Assembly: GCA_024762705.1 (NCBI GenBank)
Contig: JANTGW010000045.1
Span: forward strand, 1-7,511
DNA from: Sulfurimonas sp.
GTDB lineage: Bacteria > Campylobacterota > Campylobacteria > Campylobacterales > Sulfurimonadaceae
DNA: 7,511 nt
Direction: 5' to 3'
The notes beneath the pieces were generated by a model, which was not told the DNA's origin, ran no database searches, and saw only the letters and a program-made list of their open reading frames with translations. The position numbers and the translations under genes were made by a program. Of this stretch, positions 1 through 5,712 are shown piece by piece. Position 1 is the first letter of the stretch. Every line of letters starts with the position of its first letter.

Positions 1-1
1 G

Positions 2-532
2 ATATCTCCTTATCTAGAAGGTGAGGGTGTTTGTAAGTGTTTAGCCGTAGCTGACAAGTATTATGAAAAGCATGAGAAAATTATTGAAATCTCTTATTTT
101 TTTGGTGATGATGACTATGATAAAGATTTAGAAAAGCACTTGGATTTTGTAGCCGATTTACATCCTCACTTGCAGCTTGGATTTTATTATTTTCTAGATT
201 ATGAAGAAATGTTAAAAAAGAAATTTATTAATTTTTTTGAGTTTGAAGAGTATGATACAATGATAATGCAAAGCAAAATTTTAATTACCTCGTCTCCTCA
301 AGCTGTACTCGATTCGTTAGCATCAGGTGGTAGGCCAATTTATATACAACGGGAAGATTATACACAAGACTGGAATAATTTGTTTAAAAGTCTAAAAGTT
401 CCAATTGTTTTTAATTATGATAAAAATCATATTAATGTGATAATTGAAGCAATATATGAGCATAATTACACAAGTATCGAAAATAATTGTAACAAAATCA
501 AATCATTTCTAAAAGAAAGCTTAGCTTTATAG
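2..532 (+). CDS. 3' end of an unidentified protein, possibly GT-B glycosyltransferase-like
   Basis: The reading frame is open from the window edge to a TAG stop, giving 176 visible residues, so the true start lies outside the window. An internal TTG at 140 could be read as a start, but nothing supports it because the frame continues upstream without a stop. The protein is rich in acidic and aromatic residues and appears soluble, with no membrane segment or signal peptide in the visible part. Around visible residues 90-115 the segment ILITSSPQAVLDSLASGGRP, followed by IYIQRED, resembles the C-terminal donor-binding half of GT-B fold glycosyltransferases and sugar epimerases, where a Ser/Gly-rich turn precedes a helix and a G-x-P strand. 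This resemblance is judged by eye and is weak. I do not recognise the family. The gene runs in the same direction as petABC but is separated from it by a gap with its own promoter-like box, so a functional link is not implied. Confidence 0.6.
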   Translation: MSPYLEGEGVCKCLAVADKYYEKHEKIIEISYFFGDDDYDKDLEKHLDFVADLHPHLQLGFYYFLDYEEMLKKKFINFFEFEEYDTMIMQSKILITSSPQAVLDSLASGGRPIYIQREDYTQDWNNLFKSLKVPIVFNYDKNHINVIIEAIYEHNYTSIENNCNKIKSFLKESLAL

Positions 533-536
533 ACAG

Positions 537-568
537 TTAAAACTTATTTGGTATATAATAAGTCTTAA
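537..568. repeat. AT-rich inverted repeat spanning the petA promoter
   Basis: The arms 537-548 (TTAAAACTTATT) and 557-568 (AATAAGTCTTAA) are complementary at 11 of 12 positions, the exception being 541/564, and are separated by 8 bases. The right arm overlaps the TATAAT box at 554-559. It could be an operator for a dimeric regulator, or a weak terminator hairpin for the upstream gene. It does not match a Fur, FNR or CRP consensus that I know. Confidence 0.45.
554..559 (+). promoter_or_regulatory. Predicted -10 box (TATAAT) for petABC
   Basis: A perfect TATAAT lies 31 bases before the petA start codon, which would place transcription initiation near 566. No recognisable TTGACA-like box sits about 17 bases upstream, which is common in Campylobacterota, where the housekeeping sigma factor relies mainly on the -10 region. 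The box lies inside an inverted repeat, which may allow regulation. Confidence 0.55.
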
Positions 569-590
569 AATTCATAAGAAGTGAGAGAAT

Positions 591-1121
591 ATGAAAAATA
601 ATAGCCGCAGAGGTTTTATGGGTAAAGCATTTGGTGCTGTTGCAAGTGTAGGTGCAGTGGCTTCATTATATGCGATGAAAAAAACTTGGGATCCTTTACC
701 GAGTGTAAAAGCAGCAGGATTTACAACACTTGACATGTCTACATATGAAGAAAATTCGTTAGTGACGGAAAAGTGGAGAGGTAAGCCTGTATTCGTTTTG
801 AGACAATCTGAAGAAATGCTCAAAAAAGCAGAGCAAAACCCTAAGGATATGGAGAGACTCATTAAAGTTGGTGATGCTTATTTCATGGTTGCTTTAGGTC
901 TATGTACTCACCTTGGTTGTATTCCAGGATATGATCCGGATGAGAAAAGTTTTTTATGTGCCTGCCATGGGGGAACATATGATTTTACCGGTGATGTGAC
1001 AAAAGCTCCGCCTCCTCGTGGACTCGATATTCCTCCATTTAAAATTGAAGGTATGAAACTGGTTTTAGGTGAAGAAGGTCCAGAATATAAAAAAATGAAA
1101 GAAACTGGCGTAACGCTTTAA
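591..1121 (+). CDS. petA: Rieske iron-sulfur subunit of cytochrome bc complex
   Basis: This 176-residue protein is the [2Fe-2S] subunit of the quinol:cytochrome c oxidoreductase and carries electrons from the quinol oxidation site to the cytochrome c subunit on the periplasmic side. A twin-arginine motif SRRGFMGK at residues 5-12 is followed by a hydrophobic stretch to about 28, fitting Tat export with a retained N-terminal anchor. The cluster-binding boxes are CTHLGC (105-110) and CACHGG (123-128), which supply two Cys and two His ligands plus the disulfide cysteines. The conserved Tyr of the cluster loop is Y130 and the Pro loop is at 140-142. Box II ends in Gly where high-potential Rieske proteins have Ser. 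The ATG start is preceded only by a weak purine-rich stretch (aagaagtgagag). petB follows 12 bases after the stop, so petABC should be one transcript. Length and motif order are normal for the family. Confidence 0.96.
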   Translation: MKNNSRRGFMGKAFGAVASVGAVASLYAMKKTWDPLPSVKAAGFTTLDMSTYEENSLVTEKWRGKPVFVLRQSEEMLKKAEQNPKDMERLIKVGDAYFMVALGLCTHLGCIPGYDPDEKSFLCACHGGTYDFTGDVTKAPPPRGLDIPPFKIEGMKLVLGEEGPEYKKMKETGVTL

Positions 1122-1133
1122 TAAAGGAAAAAT

Positions 1134-2348
1134 ATGGCACATTTTACAAAAGCAACAAGTCTACACGATTGGTTAAATCAACGTTTAGCGATTGATACGC
1201 TTCGTCGTGTTTTGGCAACAGAGTATTGGATACCGAAAAATATCAACTTTTTATGGGCGATGGGGATGGTTTTAGCCATCACATTCGCTTTTTTGCTTGT
1301 TTCGGGAATATTTTTATTGATGTATTACCAGCCAAATGTAGAGTTGGCATTTGACAGTGTAAACTACACAATTATGCAAGAAGTTGGCTATGGTTGGCTG
1401 TGGAGACATATTCACGGTGTAGCAGCATCGGTAGTATTTCTAATTATATATATACATATGTTCACAGGTATTTACTATGGTTCTTACAAAAAGGGACGTG
1501 AGATGATTTGGATCTCTGGAATGCTCCTTTTTGTGGCGTTTTCGGCAGAAGCATTTTCAGGATATATGCTTCCATGGGGTCAAATGTCTTATTGGGCAGG
1601 TATGGTTATTACAAATCTTTTTAGCATGGGTGGCTTGCATTTAGACGGTTTAGTTGAGTGGATCCGTGGAGATTATGTTCCTTCACAAGCATTTTTAAAC
1701 CGCTTCTTTATGTTACATGTATTGCTTATACCGTTGGCAATCTTAGGACTTATTGGTTTACACTTCGGTGCACTTCGTATTCCTCATGTTAACAACCAGG
1801 ACGGTGAAGAAATTGACTTTGAAGCTGAAGCTGCAAAATACAAAGCTGGTGATAAAGTAAATTCAAAAGTTATCGCATTTGCAAATGATTTTATGTCTAA
1901 AGATATGATGGTAGTATCTATTTACCTGATTTTCTTTTTCTACCTTGTATTCTATCATTATGATTTTGCGATGGATCCGGTAAACTTTGATCCTGCAGAC
2001 GGACTTAAAACACCGGCACATATTTATCCTGAATGGTATTTTTTATGGTCTTATGAGATTCTCCGTCCATTCTCAACCAATGTCGGGCTAATTGCTTTTG
2101 CATTCGCACAGGTAATCTTTTTCTTGCTACCATTTTTAGATAAAAGTCCGAATGCAGTTCCTGCATCACGCCGTGGTTTGTTTAAATATTGGTTCTGGGC
2201 AATGCTTATAGACATGATTATCTTGACGGCAATGGGTAAAGTTCCGCCTGAGGGTGTATTCAGTGCTATTGGTTTTTATGCGGCATTGACATTTATCGGT
2301 TTATGGATTGCGCTTCCATTTATCACAAAATATGAAAAAAAAGTTTAA
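1134..2348 (+). CDS. petB: Cytochrome b subunit of cytochrome bc complex
   Basis: This 404-residue, fused full-length cytochrome b has about eight membrane helices (roughly 40-64, 85-115, 125-148, 188-212, 257-277, 316-335, 352-370, 375-397). It holds hemes bL and bH and forms the Qo and Qi quinone sites. The probable heme ligands are H94 and H108 in helix B and H195 and H210 in helix D. The Qo-site motif PEWY is at 299-302, and the preceding LPWGQMSYW at 146-154 is also typical. The helix D histidines are separated by 14 residues, as in cytochrome b6 and Gram-positive complexes, rather than the 13 of mitochondrial and most proteobacterial bc1. A charged loop of about 45 residues (215-258) links the N-terminal and C-terminal halves. 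An AAAGGA ribosome binding site at 1123-1128 sits 5 bases before the ATG. The gene lies between petA and petC with very short gaps. Names in use include petB and fbcB. Confidence 0.97.
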   Translation: MAHFTKATSLHDWLNQRLAIDTLRRVLATEYWIPKNINFLWAMGMVLAITFAFLLVSGIFLLMYYQPNVELAFDSVNYTIMQEVGYGWLWRHIHGVAASVVFLIIYIHMFTGIYYGSYKKGREMIWISGMLLFVAFSAEAFSGYMLPWGQMSYWAGMVITNLFSMGGLHLDGLVEWIRGDYVPSQAFLNRFFMLHVLLIPLAILGLIGLHFGALRIPHVNNQDGEEIDFEAEAAKYKAGDKVNSKVIAFANDFMSKDMMVVSIYLIFFFYLVFYHYDFAMDPVNFDPADGLKTPAHIYPEWYFLWSYEILRPFSTNVGLIAFAFAQVIFFLLPFLDKSPNAVPASRRGLFKYWFWAMLIDMIILTAMGKVPPEGVFSAIGFYAALTFIGLWIALPFITKYEKKV

Positions 2349-2361
2349 GGGGTAAAAAGTG
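2347..2361 (+). promoter_or_regulatory. Ribosome binding site and GTG start of petC
   Basis: AAGGGG at 2347-2352 is followed 6 bases later by a GTG start codon at 2359. The site overlaps the last bases of the petB stop codon, which suggests that petC translation is coupled to termination on petB. This placement supports the GTG over any later in-frame ATG. Confidence 0.7.
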
Positions 2362-3300
2362 AAAGAATTATTTATATTAGCGGTAGTAACTGCATTTACT
2401 CTTGTAACTTACTATTTGGTTGAGCCGTTCGCACACTCTCAAATGCATAAGCATTTTGAGAGCGAAGGTTTTGCTTATAAAGATCTGCCGGCACTTACTA
2501 AAAAAGGTGATGCGGCCCGTGGTAAAGATTTGGTAATGGGTGCTGGTGCCTGTGCAGGTTGTCACAGTATAGAGGTTGAAGGTATGCCTGCACCGATGGA
2601 TGCAGTAACAGCGGCAGCTTCTTATGGTGTGAATCCACCTGACCTTTCAAATGCAGGTGCAGTATATGATGCGAAATTCTTGGCAAATCTTATTAAAAAC
2701 CCTGCACATGCTTTAATGGTTGAACATAAATTTGACCCTGCAAAAGGGAAAATGCATCCTATGTCACAGTTTTACGGAGCTGGCGGAGATATGGATCAGG
2801 AAGTTGCTGATATGGTTGCATATTTACAATCAATTGCAGTAAAACAAGAAGAACTTACACCTAAAATGTCATTTGAACTTGCATGTGGAAGATGTCATGC
2901 ACTTCGTTATGACAATTGGACACAAATCGGTGAAAAACCGGCATTTAAGAAGAAGCAGGATGAATTGGCATTTGAGACTCAGGTATTGGACTACCAAGAT
3001 TCTTTGGCAAAATATATGGGAACACTGCCGCCTGACTTGAGTATGTATATCCGTTCACGTGGTGAACATTACATTAAAACATTTGTTGAAAACCCTCAAA
3101 ACTACCTCAAAGGAACTGCAATGCCACGTGTTGGTGTGAATGCAGAAGCTGCTGATAAGGTTATTGAGCATTTAGAGAATGTTGGCGACTCTAAGCGTCA
3201 TGAACGTGAAGAAGTTGGAAAATATGTAATGATTTACATGTTCATATTTGCAATTTTTGCTATTCTCTGGAAAAGAGAAGTGTGGAGAGACTTACATTAG
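2359..3300 (+). CDS. petC: Membrane-anchored diheme cytochrome c subunit of bc complex
   Basis: This 313-residue protein takes the place of cytochrome c1 and passes electrons from the Rieske protein to soluble periplasmic cytochromes or the oxidase. Two heme c attachment motifs are visible, CAGCH at 65-69 and CGRCH at 176-180, so it has two cytochrome c domains in tandem. Candidate axial methionines are in KMHPM (131-135) and in TAMPRVG (253-259). A hydrophobic N-terminal segment (about 4-21) has no clear cleavage site and probably stays as an anchor. A second membrane helix (about 288-304) ends in the positively charged tail KREVWRDLH, predicting both termini inside and both hemes in the periplasm. 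This diheme form is characteristic of Campylobacterota bc complexes and is unrelated in layout to mitochondrial cytochrome c1. It is the last gene of the operon and is followed by a hairpin. The start is GTG. Confidence 0.93.
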   Translation: MKELFILAVVTAFTLVTYYLVEPFAHSQMHKHFESEGFAYKDLPALTKKGDAARGKDLVMGAGACAGCHSIEVEGMPAPMDAVTAAASYGVNPPDLSNAGAVYDAKFLANLIKNPAHALMVEHKFDPAKGKMHPMSQFYGAGGDMDQEVADMVAYLQSIAVKQEELTPKMSFELACGRCHALRYDNWTQIGEKPAFKKKQDELAFETQVLDYQDSLAKYMGTLPPDLSMYIRSRGEHYIKTFVENPQNYLKGTAMPRVGVNAEAADKVIEHLENVGDSKRHEREEVGKYVMIYMFIFAIFAILWKREVWRDLH

Positions 3301-3308
3301 TTAGTCCT

Positions 3309-3330
3309 GTAAAGGAACTTGTTCCTTTAC
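3309..3330. terminator. Perfect hairpin in the convergent petC/RDD gap
   Basis: GTAAAGGAAC at 3309-3318 and GTTCCTTTAC at 3321-3330 form a perfect 10-bp inverted repeat with a 2-base centre, so the real loop is about 4 bases. It starts 9 bases after the petC stop and lies between convergent genes, where a two-way transcription end is expected. No T-tract follows on either strand, so it is not a textbook intrinsic terminator. It may protect the mRNA 3' end instead. Confidence 0.55.
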
Positions 3331-3348
3331 TCCACTCAATCAACTCAA

Positions 3349-3810
3349 TCAATCTTTTACTTTAATTTCTAGCGTGTGACATAAAATATCATGCAGTGCT
3401 TTTTTATCTTTTCTGTAAAATGGAAGAAAAAGACCTATTACAATCGTTGCAGAAAACAAAAATCCAATAAATCGTACAAAAGCTCTTATAAAAGAGATGT
3501 TTTGCAAAGTTTTGTCATCTACTACTTTTATGTTATATGCTTTTTTCCCCGGAGTCTGTCCAAATTTTGAAAGTAATATCGCGTATATTAGTCCGTACAG
3601 GAGCACGCCTGTAAGCGGAGCAGTTTGCGACGACTGAAAGGCATCTTTGCCTCCCATAATAACATAAGCTATAAGATAGAGAATGGGTACGTATATCATA
3701 AACATGTCTGTTATGAATGCTTTGATTTTATCAGGGTAAGAAGCATAAACAATAGTTCTTTTGGGTTCTTTTTTTTGTTTTGTCTGTTTTTTTAGTTTTC
3801 TGAATCGCAT
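3349..3810 (-). CDS. RDD family membrane protein
   Basis: This 153-residue protein has three predicted membrane segments (about 31-52, 66-81 and 110-131), as in the RDD family, whose molecular role is mostly unknown. Some family members have been linked to ion exchange or stress, but nothing here shows that. Family landmarks are KAFITDMF (30-37), where the usual Arg-Asp pair appears as Lys with Asp; GQTPGKKAYNIKVVD (84-98); and a late RKDKKALHDILCHT (133-146) with the conserved Asp. The N-terminal 18 residues are very rich in Lys, encoded by A7 and A8 runs near the start. No Shine-Dalgarno sequence precedes the ATG, and a TATAAT box lies only 5 bases upstream, so the mRNA may be leaderless. 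It is convergent with petC and divergent from moaA, so context gives no functional clue. The family call is firm but the function is unknown. Confidence 0.88.
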   Translation of the reverse strand: MRFRKLKKQTKQKKEPKRTIVYASYPDKIKAFITDMFMIYVPILYLIAYVIMGGKDAFQSSQTAPLTGVLLYGLIYAILLSKFGQTPGKKAYNIKVVDDKTLQNISFIRAFVRFIGFLFSATIVIGLFLPFYRKDKKALHDILCHTLEIKVKD

Positions 3811-3815
3811 TTATT

Positions 3816-3821
3816 ATTATA
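3816..3821 (-). promoter_or_regulatory. Predicted -10 box (TATAAT) for the RDD gene
   Basis: On the minus strand this reads TATAAT and ends 5 bases before the RDD start codon. Initiation 6-8 bases downstream would fall at or next to the ATG, giving a transcript with essentially no leader. A TTGAAA at 3841-3836 could act as a -35 box, but its 14-base spacing is short. Confidence 0.4.
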
Positions 3822-3851
3822 ACAAATAAAGCTAATTTCAACTCTAGAAGA

Positions 3852-3857
3852 TATAAT
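3852..3857 (+). promoter_or_regulatory. Predicted -10 box (TATAAT) for moaA-queE
   Basis: A perfect TATAAT lies 26 bases before the moaA ATG and predicts a start near 3864 with a leader of about 20 bases. AGGA at 3874-3877 is the ribosome binding site, 6 bases before the ATG. No convincing -35 box is seen. No hairpin or long leader is present, so a molybdenum-cofactor riboswitch is not possible at this position. Confidence 0.6.
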
Positions 3858-3883
3858 AGCAACAATTAAAATTAGGAAATATA

Positions 3884-4849
3884 ATGCTTATTGATAGCTA
3901 TGATAGAGTTGTAGATTATATACGGGTATCTGTAACAGAAAGATGTAATTTTAGATGTCAATACTGTATGCCTGAAAAACCTTTTTCATGGGTTCCTAAA
4001 GAAAACCTTTTAACATTTGAAGAGCTTTTTGAGTTTTTAAAAGTTGCTATAGACGAAGGTGTGAAAAAGATTCGTATCACTGGCGGCGAACCATTATTGC
4101 GCGAAGATTTGGACAAGTTCATTAAAATGATTTATGATTATGAACCAAATATTGACCTTGCGATGACGACAAATGCCTATTTGTTAAAAGGTGCTGCACA
4201 AAGACTCAAAGATGCAGGACTTAAACGTATAAATGTAAGTATAGACACGCTCAAAGCAGATGTCGCAGAAGAAATCGCCGGCAAAGATGTGCTTAAAAAT
4301 GTTCTCGAAGGTGTCGAAGAAGCTTTACATGTGGGATTGAAGGTCAAGGTAAATATGGTGCCTATGAAGAACATGAATGCTGATGAGATAATTGATGTTT
4401 TGGAATACAGTAAAGCCAGAGGGATGAGTATTCGTTTTATAGAATATATGGAAAATAAATTTGCAAAGGCCGATATTTCCGGGCTGAAGTCTTCAGAACT
4501 CTTAGAGATCCTAGGGGAAAAATATGAGTTTGAGGATGAAGGCTTTGACGGTGCTTCACCTTCTCATTATTATCGTATGAAAGATGGCTATAAATTTGGG
4601 ATTATCGAACCATATGGAGATGATTTTTGTAAACAGTGTAACCGTATAAGACTTACTGCAGAGGGTAATCTTATTCCATGTCTTTATTTTGATGAAGCGA
4701 TGAGTATTTCAGAATCTATTAAACGCGGAGATATCAAAGGTGCTGCAGCTGTTTTAAAAGAGGTTGTTCGTACAAAACCGGAGAAAAATCGTTGGGGTGG
4801 AGAAGATGATGAAGTTTCCAACCGAGCTTTTTATGAGACTGGTGGATGA
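3884..4849 (+). CDS. moaA: GTP 3',8-cyclase (molybdenum cofactor biosynthesis protein A)
   Basis: MoaA is a radical-SAM enzyme that converts GTP to 3',8-cyclo-7,8-dihydro-GTP, which MoaC turns into cyclic pyranopterin monophosphate, the first stable intermediate of molybdenum cofactor synthesis. The 321-residue length is typical. The N-terminal radical-SAM cluster motif CNFRCQYC uses C21, C25 and C28. GGEP at 67-70 is the SAM-binding turn. The C-terminal cluster that binds GTP uses C249, C252 and C266, with the conserved NRIRLTAEG between them (253-261). The protein ends in Gly-Gly, the C-terminal tail known to be needed for activity in this family. The ATG has a good AGGA ribosome site, and the N-terminal [18 protein letters not shown] fits the family start. 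Its stop overlaps the queE start by ATGA, so the two genes are translationally coupled. MoaC is not in the window. Confidence 0.97.
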   Translation: MLIDSYDRVVDYIRVSVTERCNFRCQYCMPEKPFSWVPKENLLTFEELFEFLKVAIDEGVKKIRITGGEPLLREDLDKFIKMIYDYEPNIDLAMTTNAYLLKGAAQRLKDAGLKRINVSIDTLKADVAEEIAGKDVLKNVLEGVEEALHVGLKVKVNMVPMKNMNADEIIDVLEYSKARGMSIRFIEYMENKFAKADISGLKSSELLEILGEKYEFEDEGFDGASPSHYYRMKDGYKFGIIEPYGDDFCKQCNRIRLTAEGNLIPCLYFDEAMSISESIKRGDIKGAAAVLKEVVRTKPEKNRWGGEDDEVSNRAFYETGG

Positions 4850-5604
4850 TTTATCTCGTTGAGTATTTTTACTCTATTCAGGGTGAAGGAAAGTATGTAG
4901 GTACGCCTTCATTTTTTTACCGTTTTGGCGGATGCAACATGAAATGTGAAGGTTTCGGTTGTAAAGAAATTGCTGCTGATGGCACAGAAGTTACAGGCTG
5001 TGATACAGTCTATGCGGTCAATAAAGAGCATTTTTTAAATAACTGGATCCCTGTAAACAAAGCACAGGAACTACTCAATATTCTCTCTTTATATGATTTA
5101 CCCGAAGCAGTGGATATCGTTTTAACCGGTGGGGAACCGCTGATTTATGCTAATGATGAAATTTTTGTACAATTTCTGGAGGCTCTAGTTGCAAAAGGGC
5201 ATCAGATAACATTTGAGACAAATGGTTCGTTGGATGTTGATTTCGAAAAGTATCCGGTTTACAAAGAGTGTATTTTTGCTCTTTCAGTGAAGCTTTCAAA
5301 TTCTGGAGAACCCTTAAGTAAGCGTTTACGAGGAGATGTGATTTACAATCTTGCATCAAATGCGAAAGATGCTTTTTTTAAATTTTCTATCGATAAAGAA
5401 TCTATAGATATAGCTCTTGAAGACGAGATAGAAACTGTTACAATCCATTCTCCAAATACAAAGGTTTATTGTATGCCTGTAGCAGGCAGTAAAAAAGAGC
5501 TTGAAAAAAATACGGAGCCGCTTATAGAATTTTGTAAAGCAAAAGGATATAATTTTAGCGACAGACTGCATATACGAATTTGGGATGCCAATAAAGGTGT
5601 GTAA
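4846..5604 (+). CDS. queE: 7-carboxy-7-deazaguanine synthase QueE (radical SAM)
   Basis: QueE is a radical-SAM enzyme that converts 6-carboxy-5,6,7,8-tetrahydropterin to 7-carboxy-7-deazaguanine on the route to preQ0 and queuosine. The start [19 protein letters not shown] (residues 6-24) is the classic QueE substrate region, and TGGEP at 94-98 is the SAM-binding turn. TFETNGS at 122-128 and the final RLHIRIWD (240-247) also fit. The cluster-binding loop is not the canonical CX3CX2C: cysteines are at 30, 34, 39 and 52, and the CDT that normally carries the third ligand is at 52-54, after an insertion of about 15 residues. The 252-residue length is slightly above common QueE lengths, partly because of this loop. 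The ATG overlaps the moaA stop (ATGA), with only a weak GGTGG before it, so translation probably depends on moaA. queD, which makes its substrate, lies just downstream. Confidence 0.92.
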   Translation: MIYLVEYFYSIQGEGKYVGTPSFFYRFGGCNMKCEGFGCKEIAADGTEVTGCDTVYAVNKEHFLNNWIPVNKAQELLNILSLYDLPEAVDIVLTGGEPLIYANDEIFVQFLEALVAKGHQITFETNGSLDVDFEKYPVYKECIFALSVKLSNSGEPLSKRLRGDVIYNLASNAKDAFFKFSIDKESIDIALEDEIETVTIHSPNTKVYCMPVAGSKKELEKNTEPLIEFCKAKGYNFSDRLHIRIWDANKGV

Positions 5605-5615
5605 GAACTAAAGTC

Positions 5616-5686
5616 GAATTTTAGAAATAATTTACGAGGACAAATCCTCCCTTCGGTCTGAGCCTCATAAATCATCTCTAAAATTC
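5616..5686. repeat. Long imperfect inverted repeat (71 bases) between queE and queD
   Basis: The arms 5616-5639 and 5663-5686 pair over 24 positions, with 21 Watson-Crick pairs and a 23-base loop. The outer 10 bp (GAATTTTAGA with TCTAAAATTC) is perfect. The three mismatches (5626/5676, 5629/5673, 5635/5667) are all A with C on the plus strand, so in RNA made from the minus strand they become G-U wobbles and the whole stem closes. A rival 5-bp hairpin, GAGGA at 5636-5640 with TCCTC at 5645-5649, competes for the top of the stem. No T-run follows on either side and no flanking duplication is evident. It may be a small dispersed palindromic repeat, a processing or attenuation structure between queE and queD, or a minus-strand RNA. 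Confidence 0.6.
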
Positions 5687-5698
5687 TAACAGTAACTC

Positions 5699-5704
5699 TA
5701 GGAG
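5699..5704 (+). promoter_or_regulatory. Ribosome binding site of queD
   Basis: TAGGAG lies 8 bases before the queD ATG and supports that start. It is embedded in ACTC-TAG-GAGT (5695-5705), a tiny 4-bp hairpin that could partly mask it. Its good match contrasts with the weak site of queE, so queD can be translated independently. Confidence 0.6.
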
Positions 5705-5712
5705 TAGCAAGA

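Noticed and set aside
140..532. Separate 130-residue gene starting with TTG at 140
   Set aside because: The same frame is open back to the window edge, and no ribosome binding site precedes the TTG, so this is the tail of a longer gene.
3334..3351. Tandem 9-base repeat ACTCAATCA x2 after the petC hairpin
   Set aside because: Only two short copies in a small gap, partly covering the RDD stop codon. Easily due to chance and no function suggested.
3811..3883. Molybdenum cofactor riboswitch upstream of moaA
   Set aside because: The predicted leader is only about 20 bases and the whole divergent gap is 73 bases, too short for that RNA.
5466..5675. Minus-strand open frame entering the queE-queD gap and starting inside the hairpin
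   Set aside because: Most of it lies antisense to queE, composition is unlike a conserved protein, and no family motif is seen. Treated as a shadow of queE.
5605..5712. preQ1 riboswitch upstream of queD
   Set aside because: The position is attractive, but the sequence lacks the short C-rich loop hairpin plus A-rich tail pairing of preQ1-I, and I see no preQ1-II or III layout. The long hairpin is a different kind of structure.
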